A stretch of DNA of 64,000 bases from Limnohabitans sp. B9-3 (lineage in GTDB: Bacteria > Pseudomonadota > Gammaproteobacteria > Burkholderiales > Burkholderiaceae_C). Within the stretch, counting starts at the first letter, position 1. Each line of letters begins with the position of its first letter. The notes under the pieces are model-generated. The model was not told the DNA's origin and did not search any database. It was given only the letters and a program-made list of their open reading frames with translations. Location: positions 124,001 to 188,000 of the forward strand of contig NZ_NESI01000006.1 of assembly GCF_002778325.1 (NCBI RefSeq), given 5' to 3'. The translations under genes and the position numbers were made by a program. This document shows positions 17,030 to 25,874 of the stretch, in pieces.

Positions 17030-17812
17030 ATGCAAAAACGTTTGAGTGGTCGCGTTGCCATCGTGACGGGGGCAAGCAGAGGCATTGGTTTGAGCATCGC
17101 TCAAGCCTTTGCCAGTGAAGGCGCATCCTTGTGTTTGGTCGCAAGAAACAAAACAGCTTTGGACGACTTGGCAGCGAACCTAACTTTGGACGCTTCACAC
17201 GTGATGACGCAGGCAATCGACGTCACAAACAGAGAAGCTTGCTTACAAGCCGTTGCGGCCGCCAAAAGTAAGTTTGGACAAATTGACATCTTGGTCAACA
17301 ACGCGGGTGTTTACCGCTCCAAACCTTTTTTAGATTTCAGTGCCCAAGACTTTCAAGACATGCTCGATGTCAATCTATTTGGGGTTCTGCACTTCACACA
17401 AGCCTGTCTGCCCCATATGCAGGAACAGAAAAAAGGCAGCATCATCAACATTGCGTCTACGGCAGGTAAATGGGGCTCGCGCAACCAAAGCGCTTACAAC
17501 GTCAGCAAGCATGCGGTTGTGGGCCTCACCCGTTGTGTGGCACTTGAAGCGAGTCCACATCAAGTGACCGTCAATGCGATTTGCCCCGGTTTTGTCGAGA
17601 CCGACATGCTGGACGAACTCAAAGCCCAAGCCTCACAAAGCGCAGGAACGTCGATTGAAGATTTTGAAAAATCTGCACTCTCTCGGGTCCCCTTAGGTCG
17701 CATGATGAGGCCGCAAGAAATTGCAGCCATGGCGGTCTTTTTAGCCTCGCCAGATGCCACAGGCATCACCGGCCAATCCATTCAAATGGATGGTGGCATG
17801 GTGCTGACTTGA
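17030..17812 (+). CDS. Short-chain dehydrogenase/reductase
   Basis: This 260-residue SDR has the nucleotide-binding TGASRGIG near residue 14 and the NNAGVYRS motif. Catalytic Ser lies in NIASTAG and the YNVSK pair follows. The end has GQSIQMDGGM, typical of 3-oxoacyl-ACP or 3-hydroxyacyl reductase-like members. The ATG at 17030 has an AAAGGAA site directly upstream. A TTG start at 17015 was rejected. It follows the aldolase gene and precedes a 126-base regulatory gap. The substrate is unassigned. Confidence 0.88.
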   Translation: MQKRLSGRVAIVTGASRGIGLSIAQAFASEGASLCLVARNKTALDDLAANLTLDASHVMTQAIDVTNREACLQAVAAAKSKFGQIDILVNNAGVYRSKPFLDFSAQDFQDMLDVNLFGVLHFTQACLPHMQEQKKGSIINIASTAGKWGSRNQSAYNVSKHAVVGLTRCVALEASPHQVTVNAICPGFVETDMLDELKAQASQSAGTSIEDFEKSALSRVPLGRMMRPQEIAAMAVFLASPDATGITGQSIQMDGGMVLT

Positions 17813-17855
17813 ACCCTTCACTCCATAAATGGCCCGAGCTTGCTAAGGCAACCAG

Positions 17856-17871
17856 CTAGGTAATCACCTAG
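17856..17871 (+). promoter_or_regulatory. Perfect inverted repeat upstream of the first FAD monooxygenase
   Basis: CTAGGT-AATC-ACCTAG is a perfect 6-bp inverted repeat with a 4-base spacer. It lies in the SDR-monooxygenase gap, 68 bases before the ATG at 17939. No T-run follows, so an operator is more likely than a terminator. A related imperfect repeat, CTAGGA/ACCTAG, lies in the gap upstream of the genes at 32238 and 32379. Confidence 0.45.
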
Positions 17872-17938
17872 AACAGCGACGCCAAGTCTTCCATATGATT
17901 TTCCACGTCACACAACATTTACATCCTTGGACGTGCAC

Positions 17939-19597
17939 ATGACGCAAACAGAAAAATCCCCCGTTTTGATCATTGGCGCGGGTCCCGTTGGCCTGAGCTT
18001 GGCGATGGATTTGGCTCAACGCGGCGTTGAAGTGATCGTGGTGGAAACCCGCCACCGTGGTCAAGCGCCTAGTGTCAAGTGCAACCACGTGTCAGCCCGC
18101 ACGATGGAGATTTTCAGGCGCCTGGGCGTAGCTCAAAAAATTCGCAGTAGCGGTTTGCCTGCAGACTACCCACACGACGTGGCTTATCGCACGTCCTTCA
18201 CGGGCATGGAGTTGTCGCGCATTTCCATTCCCTGCCGCCGGGATCGCTTCACAGACATTGATGGACCCGATGGCAACTGGCCCACCCCAGAGCCACCGCA
18301 CCGCATCAACCAAATTTATCTCGAACCCATCCTTTTTGAACATGTGGCGAGCTTGCCAAACGTGAAAATCCTGAATCGAACCTGCATCGATGATTTCACC
18401 CAAGACGACGAGGGTGTCACTGCGCTAGGCCATCATTTGGATTCAGGCGATTTGGTGTCGATCCGTTGCCAATACATGGTCGGCTGTGACGGCGGCAGGT
18501 CCAGCACACGCCAAAAAATTGGGGCCAAGCTGGAAGGTGTGGACGTGGTGGGCCGTGTGCAATCCACCTACATCCGCGCACCAGAACTGATTAAATATTT
18601 GAAAGTCGCGCCTGCTTGGGCGACCTTCTCACTCAACCCTAGACGCTGTGGCAACGTATACGCCATCGACGGGCAAGAGACTTGGTTGATTCACAACTAC
18701 CTCCTAGAAAACGAAACCGAATTTGATTCGGTCGACCGTGATTGGGCTATTCGACAAATTCTGGGTGTGGGTGAAGATTTTCAATACGAGATCTTGGCCA
18801 ACGAAGACTGGGTAGGCCGCCGCTTGGTAGCCGACAAATTCAGAGACCGACGCGTTTTCATTTGCGGAGACTCGGCTCACCTTTGGATTCCTATGGCCGG
18901 CTACGGCATGAACGCAGGTATTGCCGACGCCATGAACTTATCTTGGTTGTTGGCTGCACACCTCAATGGCTGGGCAGGTGCTGGCATCTTGGATGCTTAT
19001 GAACGTGAGAGAAAGCCCATCACCGAACAAGTCTCGCGCTTCGCCATGAACCATGCTATTGCACTGCAAAAAGAACGCGAAGCCGTTCCCGACGGCCTTG
19101 AGGAAATAGGCACAAACGGTGAGGCGCTGCGCACTCGTACCGGACAAAAACTTTATGACTTGAACGTGCAGCAGTATTGCTGTGCGGGCTTGAACTTTGG
19201 ATACTTCTACGATGCGTCCAACCTGATTGCCTATGACGGTGAAGCCCAACCCGGCTACTCCATGTACCAATTCACACCGTCAACTGTGCCAGGCTGTCGT
19301 ACACCGCACGTTTGGATGGACAGCGGTCAGTCCTTGTACGACGCCATGGGCGACGACTACAGCTTGTTGCGCACGGATCCCTCGATCGATGTCAGCATCT
19401 TGTTAGACGAAGCCAAAGCACGTGGCATACCGCTGCGTTTGGTCGACATCACAGGCGAAGCAGCACACCTCATCTACAAAGAAGCCTTGGTCTTGTCTCG
19501 GCCAGATCAGCATGTGGCTTGGCGCGGCAACACACTCCCCAACAACTTACACGCCCTCCTCGACTTGATCAGTGGCACAACGAAGGAACTCGCATGA
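17939..19597 (+). CDS. FAD-dependent monooxygenase (MhpA/PheA-TfdB family), copy 1
   Basis: This 552-residue flavoprotein hydroxylase has the N-terminal dinucleotide motif LIIGAGPVGLSLA and the mid-protein MVGCDGGRSSTRQKIG (the DG motif). VFICGDSAHLWIPMAGYGMNAGIADAMNL supplies the second FAD-binding GD motif. A thioredoxin-like C-terminal domain follows. Such enzymes hydroxylate aromatic or related cyclic substrates with NAD(P)H and oxygen. It is clearly paralogous to the protein at 20591-22255. Its stop overlaps the start of the Bug receptor as ATGA. An ATG at 17939 was preferred over a TTG 12 bases upstream. Confidence 0.9.
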   Translation: MTQTEKSPVLIIGAGPVGLSLAMDLAQRGVEVIVVETRHRGQAPSVKCNHVSARTMEIFRRLGVAQKIRSSGLPADYPHDVAYRTSFTGMELSRISIPCRRDRFTDIDGPDGNWPTPEPPHRINQIYLEPILFEHVASLPNVKILNRTCIDDFTQDDEGVTALGHHLDSGDLVSIRCQYMVGCDGGRSSTRQKIGAKLEGVDVVGRVQSTYIRAPELIKYLKVAPAWATFSLNPRRCGNVYAIDGQETWLIHNYLLENETEFDSVDRDWAIRQILGVGEDFQYEILANEDWVGRRLVADKFRDRRVFICGDSAHLWIPMAGYGMNAGIADAMNLSWLLAAHLNGWAGAGILDAYERERKPITEQVSRFAMNHAIALQKEREAVPDGLEEIGTNGEALRTRTGQKLYDLNVQQYCCAGLNFGYFYDASNLIAYDGEAQPGYSMYQFTPSTVPGCRTPHVWMDSGQSLYDAMGDDYSLLRTDPSIDVSILLDEAKARGIPLRLVDITGEAAHLIYKEALVLSRPDQHVAWRGNTLPNNLHALLDLISGTTKELA

Positions 19598-20583
19598 CAT
19601 CGCATCGACAAAATTTTCGGCTTTTGCTCTGCGGCATCACCGCCTTGCTATTCACAACGATGGGCGCGCATGCGCAAAAAACGGACTACCCAGCCAAGCC
19701 CGTTCGGATGGTCGTCACCTTTCCTCCCGGTGGCAGCACCGATGTCGTGCTGCGCATGCTCGTGCCTCGATTGAACGACAAACTGGGCCAGCAAGTGGTG
19801 ATCGACAACCGTCCGGGTGCGGGTGGCAACATTGGTTTGAACTTGGTGGCCAAAGCCCCCGCGGACGGCTACACCCTTGGGATTGGTGCCGCAGGTGGCT
19901 TGTCTGCCAATGCCAGTTTGTATGCGCAAATGCCGTTTGACCCCGTCAAAGACCTCAAACCCATCAGCATGGTGGCCGCCATTCCTTTTGTGTTGATTGG
20001 CCAACCAGGACTGCCCGCAAAGACGTTCAACGAGCTCATGGCGTACGCCAAATTGAATCCGGGAAAGTTGTCGATTGCCCACGGTGGCAACGGCACAGCC
20101 ATGCACTTGTCCTCTGCTTTGCTCAACCAAATGAGCGACATGAAATTGGTTGAAATCCCTTACAAAGGTTCAGGTCCAGCGGCCATGGACGTGCTTTCTG
20201 GGCAAGTTCCTTTGGCGATTGTGGATTTGCCAGCTTCACTGCAACACATCAAAGCGGGCAAGCTCACCGCTTATGCCGTGACCAGCTTGCAACGCTTGAG
20301 CTCCCTACCCGATGTGCCCACCTTGTCTGAATCCGGACTCACAGGTTACGACTCGACGGGCTGGTTTGGCATGGTGGCACCCGCAGGCACACCAAGCGCT
20401 ATCGTCGCGCGCATGAATAGCGAGATCACCGCCGCACTGAACGACGACGCCATCAAAACCAGCATGAGAAATCTGGGCGTCGAACCCGCACCCAGTTCGG
20501 TAGAGGCTTTTGAGGCCTATATCAAATCTGAATCGCAAAAATGGGCCAAAGTCATTAAGACGGCCAACATCAAAATCGAATGA
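19594..20583 (+). CDS. Bug/TctC-family periplasmic binding protein
   Basis: The 329-residue protein has a signal peptide ending near GAHAQ. The Bug-family fold follows, with YPAKPVRMVVTFPPGGSTDVVLR, QVVIDNRPGAGGNIGLNLVAKAPADGYT and YKGSGPAAMDVLSGQVPLA as signatures. These proteins bind carboxylates for tripartite tricarboxylate transporters or act as sensors. No TctA or TctB genes are present here, so it is an orphan receptor. Both flanking genes are monooxygenases, so the ligand is probably their substrate or an analogue. A longer frame back to 19312 overlaps the monooxygenase and was rejected. Confidence 0.92.
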   Translation: MTSHRQNFRLLLCGITALLFTTMGAHAQKTDYPAKPVRMVVTFPPGGSTDVVLRMLVPRLNDKLGQQVVIDNRPGAGGNIGLNLVAKAPADGYTLGIGAAGGLSANASLYAQMPFDPVKDLKPISMVAAIPFVLIGQPGLPAKTFNELMAYAKLNPGKLSIAHGGNGTAMHLSSALLNQMSDMKLVEIPYKGSGPAAMDVLSGQVPLAIVDLPASLQHIKAGKLTAYAVTSLQRLSSLPDVPTLSESGLTGYDSTGWFGMVAPAGTPSAIVARMNSEITAALNDDAIKTSMRNLGVEPAPSSVEAFEAYIKSESQKWAKVIKTANIKIE

Positions 20584-20590
20584 TCTGCAC

Positions 20591-22255
20591 ATGAGCACTA
20601 CCTTGCACACCGACGTGTTGATCGTCGGCGCCGGCCCCGTTGGCCTAACCTTGGCCATGGATTTGGCTGGACGTGGCGTCAAAGTCACCATCGCCGAAAT
20701 TCGCCACTACGCAGAACCACCCAACGTCAAATGCAACCATGTGTCAGCGCGCACCATGGAGCAGTTTCGCCGTTTGGGCGTGGCCAAGGCTGTGCGAGAG
20801 GCAGGCTTGCCCAGCGATTACCCCAACGACGTGGTGTTTCGCACCCGCATGACGGGCGAAGAGCTCACCCGCATTCCCATTCCCTGTCGAGAAGACCGTT
20901 ACACAGAAACTGAGGGGCCCGATGCTTGGTGGCCCACGGCAGAGCCGCCACATCGTATCAACCAAATTTTCCTTGAACCCATCTTGTTGCATCACACGGC
21001 AAGCTTGGACAACATAACCTTGCTCAACCGAACACAAGTCACCCAGTTCACACAAGACGATGACGGCGTGCATGCAGAGCTGCTCAACCTCGACGACCAA
21101 AGCACACAACACATCCATGCACGCTACATGGTCGGTTGTGATGGCGGTAGCTCGAATGTTCGCAAGCAAATGGGCGCGCAACTTGAAGGCACAGCCGTCA
21201 TTCAACGCGTGCAATCCACTTACATCCGAGCCCCTCAGCTGCTGGGCTTGATGCCGGGCAAACCTGCTTGGTGCTACTACTCGGTCAACCCCGACCGCTG
21301 CGGCACTGCCTTTGCCATCGATGGCCAAGAAAAATGGTTGGTGCACAACCACTTGAATCCCGACGAGCCTGAGTTTGACTCGGTCGATCGCGATGCCTCC
21401 ATACGCCACATCTTGGGTGTCGATCAGGACTTTGAGTACGAGATCATCAGCAAAGAAGACTGGGTGGGTCGACGTTTGGTGGCCAATCGGTTTCGCGACC
21501 GCAACGTGTTCATTGCTGGAGACGCTGCCCATTTGTGGGTGCCCTACGCAGGTTACGGCATGAACGCCGGCATTGCCGATGCTGTCCACCTGGCCTGGTT
21601 GCTGGCTGCACGCGTGCAAGGCTGGGGCGCAACAAGCATCCTCGATGCTTACGAGGCCGAGCGTCAACCGATCACCGAACAAGTCTCGAATTTTGCGATG
21701 GACCACGCGCAAAAAATGATCAAAGCACGACGCGCTGTGCCTGCCAACATCGAAGCCAACGACGCGCAAGGCGCCAAGGCCCGTGAAGACATTGGGCGCG
21801 AAGCCTACGAACTCAACGTGCAACAGTTTTGCTGCGCCGGCTTGAACTTTGGCTACTACTACAACGACTCCACGCTCATCGTTGCCGACCAAGAAGCACC
21901 TCCGCCCTACACCATGGGTAGTTTCACGCCATCCACCGTGCCCGGGTGCCGAGCGCCCCACTTTTGGCTACACGATGGTCGCTCGCTGTATGACGCTTTC
22001 GGTCCTGGCTACACCTTGCTGCGCTTTGCACCTCAGTCTGATGTACACACCTTCATGGATGAGGCCAAGGCTCAAGGCGTGCCACTCACCTTGTTGAACA
22101 TCAAACCGCAAGACGCGCCACCCGAGATCTACCAACACCCCTTGGTGCTCTGCCGTGCAGATCAACATGTGGTGTGGCGCGGTCAGCAGTTGCCTGCCGA
22201 TGATGTATCTCAACTGGTTGCGCGCTTGCGAGGTTTTGTCAATGATTCGGCTTGA
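20591..22255 (+). CDS. FAD-dependent monooxygenase (MhpA/PheA-TfdB family), copy 2
   Basis: This 554-residue protein is a close paralog of the monooxygenase at 17939. It shares VLIVGAGPVGLTLAMDLAGRGV, VKCNHVSARTM, EPPHRINQI, MVGCDGGSSNVRKQ and GDAAHLWVPYAGYGMNAGIADA. By eye well over half of the N-terminal halves are identical. Both FAD motifs are intact. It begins 7 bases after the Bug receptor stop, so all three genes are one transcript. The two hydroxylases may act on successive or similar intermediates. A stem-loop overlaps its stop codon. Confidence 0.9.
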   Translation: MSTTLHTDVLIVGAGPVGLTLAMDLAGRGVKVTIAEIRHYAEPPNVKCNHVSARTMEQFRRLGVAKAVREAGLPSDYPNDVVFRTRMTGEELTRIPIPCREDRYTETEGPDAWWPTAEPPHRINQIFLEPILLHHTASLDNITLLNRTQVTQFTQDDDGVHAELLNLDDQSTQHIHARYMVGCDGGSSNVRKQMGAQLEGTAVIQRVQSTYIRAPQLLGLMPGKPAWCYYSVNPDRCGTAFAIDGQEKWLVHNHLNPDEPEFDSVDRDASIRHILGVDQDFEYEIISKEDWVGRRLVANRFRDRNVFIAGDAAHLWVPYAGYGMNAGIADAVHLAWLLAARVQGWGATSILDAYEAERQPITEQVSNFAMDHAQKMIKARRAVPANIEANDAQGAKAREDIGREAYELNVQQFCCAGLNFGYYYNDSTLIVADQEAPPPYTMGSFTPSTVPGCRAPHFWLHDGRSLYDAFGPGYTLLRFAPQSDVHTFMDEAKAQGVPLTLLNIKPQDAPPEIYQHPLVLCRADQHVVWRGQQLPADDVSQLVARLRGFVNDSA

Positions 22256-22275
22256 GCATGCGTGCGCCTCAAGCC
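22249..22275. other. Stem-loop at convergent gene ends
   Basis: GGCTTGAG (22249-22256) and CTCAAGCC (22268-22275) pair over 8 bp around an 11-base loop and overlap the monooxygenase stop codon. No T-run follows on either strand, so it would be a weak or RNA-stabilising end at best. It lies between converging genes. Confidence 0.45.
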
Positions 22276-22305
22276 CTATTCAATCGAAACAACCAAGCCG
22301 TCAAT

Positions 22306-23820
22306 TCAGCTCACCACGCCCAAATGCCATGGCACGAATTCATGGTTACCCAAATCTAAAAGCTCGCTCTTGGTCGGCTCGCCTGAAGCATGCTTGAGAA
22401 GGTCCTCAAAAATGAGTTGCCCCATTTCCTGCACCGTCGCTTCGCCATCCAAGATACGACCGCAGTTGATGTCCATGTCTTCCTCAAGACGGGTAAACAT
22501 CTCCGTGTTGCTGGCGAGCTTGATGGTGGGTGCGGGACGTGAGCCAAACATCGACCCGCGCCCCGTGGTGAAACAAATCAAATTTGCACCGCTGGCAATT
22601 TGACCGGTCACCGCCACAGGGTCGTAGCCCGGAGAGTCCATGAACACAAAGCCCTTGTGCGTGATTGGCTCGGCGTATTCGTAAAACGCTTGCAAGGGCG
22701 TTGAACCAGCCTTCATGGCGGAACCCAACGACTTCTCAAAAATATTAGCCAACCCGCCTTGCTGGTTACCGTGCCCCACCACGCCGTTGAATTGCACATT
22801 CGTGCCGCGGGTGTATTGCGTCCACCAAGCCAATTTGTCCAACAGTTTTTGGCCTACCTCGGGCGTCACGGCACGCCGAGTGAGCATGTGCTCGACCCCG
22901 TGAATTTCAGGTGTCTCCGACAAAATAGCGGTGCCGCCGTGACGCACCAAAATGTCCATCGCTGCACCCAACGCCGGGTTGCACGTGATGCCGGAGAAGC
23001 CATCCGAGCCACCGCACTCCAAACCAATAGACAAATGGCTGGCAGAGACAGATTCGCGCTTCACATCATTAGCAGCCGCCAGCATGCGTTCAACAGCGGC
23101 AATGCCTGCTTCAATCGTAGCGCGGGTGCCCCCCACCTCTTGCATGACCAAGGTTTGCATCAACTCACTGGGACGAAGCGCTTGCGAAGCCACCAAGTCA
23201 GCCACTTGATTGCGCTCACACCCCAAGCCAACGATCAATGCGCCGGCCAAGTTAGGGTGGCGTACATAACCCGCAATCGTGCGGCGTAGCAAATCAAAGT
23301 GCGGGCTCGGTGAGGCCATGCCGCAGCCTGTGGTTTGCGCAAACGCAACCACTCCGTCGATGTTGGGATACGGTCTCAAACGCTCTGGCGTGAAATAAGC
23401 CGCAATTTTGTGAATCACCGTGGCGGAACAATTGACCGATGAAAAAATACCAATGAAATTTCGCGTCCCCACACGACCATCTGGCCGCATGTACCCCATG
23501 AAACGCGCTTGCTCTGATATGGGCAATATCGCCACCGGCTTCACATCAACGCCAAAAGCGGGGTCGTGGTAAAAATCGGCCAAAGCCAAGTTGTGTCCAT
23601 GCACATGCTCGCCCGCCGCAATGTCGCGGGTGGCCACACCAATTTCGGTGTTGTACTTGAGAATTCGCTCACCCGCTGCGATGGCACGTAAGGCAATCTT
23701 GTGGCCCGCTGGCACCTGCGCTTTAACTTTGACGCCCCATGCATCGACGTGCTCACCCAAGCTGAGCGGTCGTTTGGCGATCAAGACACTGTCGTTGGCG
23801 TGAAGACGGATCAATGGCAT
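22306..23820 (-). CDS. UxaA-family altronate/galactarate-type dehydratase
   Basis: The 504-residue protein has an N-terminal SAF domain (about residues 1-90, with HVDAWGVKVKAQVPAGHKIALRAI). The UxaA catalytic domain follows, with GYMRPDGRVGTRNFIG, NCSATV, FAQTTGCGM, GLGCERNQ and ECGGSDGFSGITCNPA. Such enzymes use an iron centre to dehydrate sugar acids such as altronate or galactarate. SAF and catalytic domains are fused in one chain, the full-length arrangement. It is encoded 3 bases after the Bug receptor gene, so it forms an uptake-plus-dehydration pair. The exact sugar acid is not decided by sequence. Confidence 0.9.
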   Translation of the reverse strand: MPLIRLHANDSVLIAKRPLSLGEHVDAWGVKVKAQVPAGHKIALRAIAAGERILKYNTEIGVATRDIAAGEHVHGHNLALADFYHDPAFGVDVKPVAILPISEQARFMGYMRPDGRVGTRNFIGIFSSVNCSATVIHKIAAYFTPERLRPYPNIDGVVAFAQTTGCGMASPSPHFDLLRRTIAGYVRHPNLAGALIVGLGCERNQVADLVASQALRPSELMQTLVMQEVGGTRATIEAGIAAVERMLAAANDVKRESVSASHLSIGLECGGSDGFSGITCNPALGAAMDILVRHGGTAILSETPEIHGVEHMLTRRAVTPEVGQKLLDKLAWWTQYTRGTNVQFNGVVGHGNQQGGLANIFEKSLGSAMKAGSTPLQAFYEYAEPITHKGFVFMDSPGYDPVAVTGQIASGANLICFTTGRGSMFGSRPAPTIKLASNTEMFTRLEEDMDINCGRILDGEATVQEMGQLIFEDLLKHASGEPTKSELLDLGNHEFVPWHLGVVS

Positions 23821-23823
23821 AGC

Positions 23824-24807
23824 TTAGTTTTTCACCAGTTCTTTGAGTTTCAATTTATCAATCAACACGGTTTCTTTTTTGTAGACCTGTGCCACATAGC
23901 TCTCGTAATCAGGGCCATCTAAATACAGCACGGGTGCATCAATTTTTTCGCACGCCTGCTTAAATTCATCGCTGGCAACGGCCACACGAAACGCTTGACG
24001 CAACCGCATGGCGACTACGAGATCTAAACCTTTGGGCGCACCAATACCGTTGGGCGCATCGACCACCACATTGAAACCTGCATCCTTCAAGGTGGGAACC
24101 TCTTTGAAACGACTCACGCGCTGCTCGCCCCAAGTGGCCAACAAACGCATTTTTCCGGCCTCCACATGGGGGGCCCAAGAGGACGAATCAACCAACACGT
24201 CCACATGGCCACCTAATACGGCCTGCAGCGCATCTGCACCGCCCTTGAAAGGAATGTGGTTGAACTTGATGCCTGCAGACATGGCGAACTCTTCCATGCC
24301 GACATGTGTGGCACCGCCAACGCCCGCGTGTGCATAAGTGATCTTTCCGGGGTTGGCACGTGCGTCAGCCACCAGTTCTTGCAGCGTTTTCCAACGGCCG
24401 TTCGCCAAAGTCGCCATGCCAAAGGTTTGACCTGACGTACGCGCTAGGTAAGTCAAATCTTTCAATGGATCAATCGCCACCGAACCCAACTGAGAGAAGC
24501 GTGTGACCGAGATGGGAATTTGACCAATCGTGTAACCGTCAGGCTTGGCATTGGCCATCGCTTTCAAACCGATCATGCCTGAGGCGCCCACCTTGTTGTC
24601 CACGACCACAGCTTGCCCTAACTCCTTGCCTGCTGCTGCGCACAGCGCACGCATGGTTTGATCCGCCGTACCGCCCGCAGGCCATGGACAAATGAAGGTG
24701 ATGGGCTTTTCGGGATAGGCCGCAGCTTGGCTGGGCAAAGAAAAAACCAAGGGGCTGGCGGCGAGGCAAAAAACTGTCTTGCCGAATTGACGTCGGGTGT
24801 TGTTCAT
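23824..24807 (-). CDS. Bug/TctC-family periplasmic binding protein
   Basis: The 327-residue protein starts MNNTRRQFGKTVFCLAASP, a Tat-like or Sec signal ending near SQAAA. YPEKPITFICPWPAGGTADQTMRAL and VVVDNKVGASGMIGLKAMANAKPDGYT follow, as typical for Bug receptors. The ATG at 24807 has an AGGAGA site upstream. No TctAB is adjacent. Together with the UxaA-family enzyme and the divergent LysR gene it forms a small sugar-acid-responsive unit. Confidence 0.92.
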   Translation of the reverse strand: MNNTRRQFGKTVFCLAASPLVFSLPSQAAAYPEKPITFICPWPAGGTADQTMRALCAAAGKELGQAVVVDNKVGASGMIGLKAMANAKPDGYTIGQIPISVTRFSQLGSVAIDPLKDLTYLARTSGQTFGMATLANGRWKTLQELVADARANPGKITYAHAGVGGATHVGMEEFAMSAGIKFNHIPFKGGADALQAVLGGHVDVLVDSSSWAPHVEAGKMRLLATWGEQRVSRFKEVPTLKDAGFNVVVDAPNGIGAPKGLDLVVAMRLRQAFRVAVASDEFKQACEKIDAPVLYLDGPDYESYVAQVYKKETVLIDKLKLKELVKN

Positions 24808-24914
24808 GCGATGTGTCTCCTGTAGGTATGCCGTCATTTTTACCTTTTTATCCATTACCATCTAATGAAAAATACGACTGTATTCATAACAAAAATGGCA
24901 ACTATTCAAATCCT
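24808..24914. promoter_or_regulatory. Divergent control region between Bug receptor and LysR regulator
   Basis: The 107-base A/T-rich gap separates divergently transcribed genes, the usual site of LysR-type binding. ATTCATAAC and ACTATTCAA near 24884-24909 are T-rich/A-rich half-site candidates. I cannot fix a definite T-N11-A operator by eye. Confidence 0.4.
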
Positions 24915-25874
24915 ATGAACAGCATAGACCGCGTTCTACGATCCAACCTCAAACTCAAGCACTTGCAACTCTTGGTGGCCTTGGATCAATTGAGGCATTT
25001 AGGCAAGACGGCAGAATTTCTCGCCATCACGCAACCCGCAGTGTCTAAAACGTTGGCAGAGATTGAGCGTTTGTTTGACCTCACGCTGTTCACACGCTCC
25101 ACACGCGGCACCGAACCTACGCCACAAGGCGAAAGCGTGGTGCGCTTTGCACGCACCGTGCTCAGCGAGTTCGAACGCACCAAGGAAGACATCACCTCCG
25201 CATCAACGGGTGCCTCAGGTCGAACCCATGTGGGTGCGATGGTGGTGGCAATGCCCACCTTGCTCAGCCCAGCCATTGAAAAAGTCAAAAAACAAGCTGC
25301 ACAAATGCGCGTGATGGTGGAAGAAGGCGACCTCACACGATTACTGCCTCGTTTAAGAAGAGGTGAACTTGATCTGCTGGTGGGCCGTCTGGAACCAGGT
25401 TATGCAGCGCCCGATTTGGACACCGAGCCGCTGTACCAAGAGCCTATGTGCTTGGTGGTCAAGCCGGACCATCCTCTGACACAACACAAAAAAATCACCT
25501 GGCAACACCTCGCCCAACAGGCTTGGGTGGTGCCTCCGCCCTGGGCATCCTCCAGAATCAAACTGGAGCAAACGTTTCACAGACACGGGCTGAACCCACC
25601 CAGCGATTTGATTGAAAGCGCGTCTTTTTTAGCCATTTTGTGCGCGGTACGTGATCAACAAGCCGTGGGTTTCGTAGCGCATGGTGTGGGTCAGCATTTT
25701 CAAAAAGAAGGCTTATTCAAAGTGTTGCCTATCTCTCTCTCGATGGACTTACCGCCGGTGGGGCTGATCACCATGCGAGGGCAAAAAATATCACTCACCA
25801 CGCAAACCTTGATGACGTGCTTGCGGGCTGTGGCCAAAAAACGAAAGAGTGAGCGAATTCGCCAATTTTCTTAG
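24915..25874 (+). CDS. LysR-family transcriptional regulator (GbpR-like)
   Basis: The 319-residue regulator has an N-terminal helix-turn-helix (LGKTAEFLAITQPAVSKTLAEIE, about residues 28-50). A C-terminal LysR substrate-binding domain follows. The opening NLKLKHLQLLVALDQLRHLG is typical of the GbpR/CbbR-like sugar-responsive branch. It probably controls the divergent Bug receptor and UxaA-family genes. The stop overlaps the end of the convergent hydrolase gene by 4 bases. The start at 24915 was chosen because a start at 24813 would run back through the divergent promoter. Confidence 0.9.
   Translation: MNSIDRVLRSNLKLKHLQLLVALDQLRHLGKTAEFLAITQPAVSKTLAEIERLFDLTLFTRSTRGTEPTPQGESVVRFARTVLSEFERTKEDITSASTGASGRTHVGAMVVAMPTLLSPAIEKVKKQAAQMRVMVEEGDLTRLLPRLRRGELDLLVGRLEPGYAAPDLDTEPLYQEPMCLVVKPDHPLTQHKKITWQHLAQQAWVVPPPWASSRIKLEQTFHRHGLNPPSDLIESASFLAILCAVRDQQAVGFVAHGVGQHFQKEGLFKVLPISLSMDLPPVGLITMRGQKISLTTQTLMTCLRAVAKKRKSERIRQFS

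Noticed and set aside
20744..21961. A 405-codon minus-strand open frame
   Set aside because: It lies entirely opposite the second FAD monooxygenase, which has full family motifs. The translation on this strand resembles no family.
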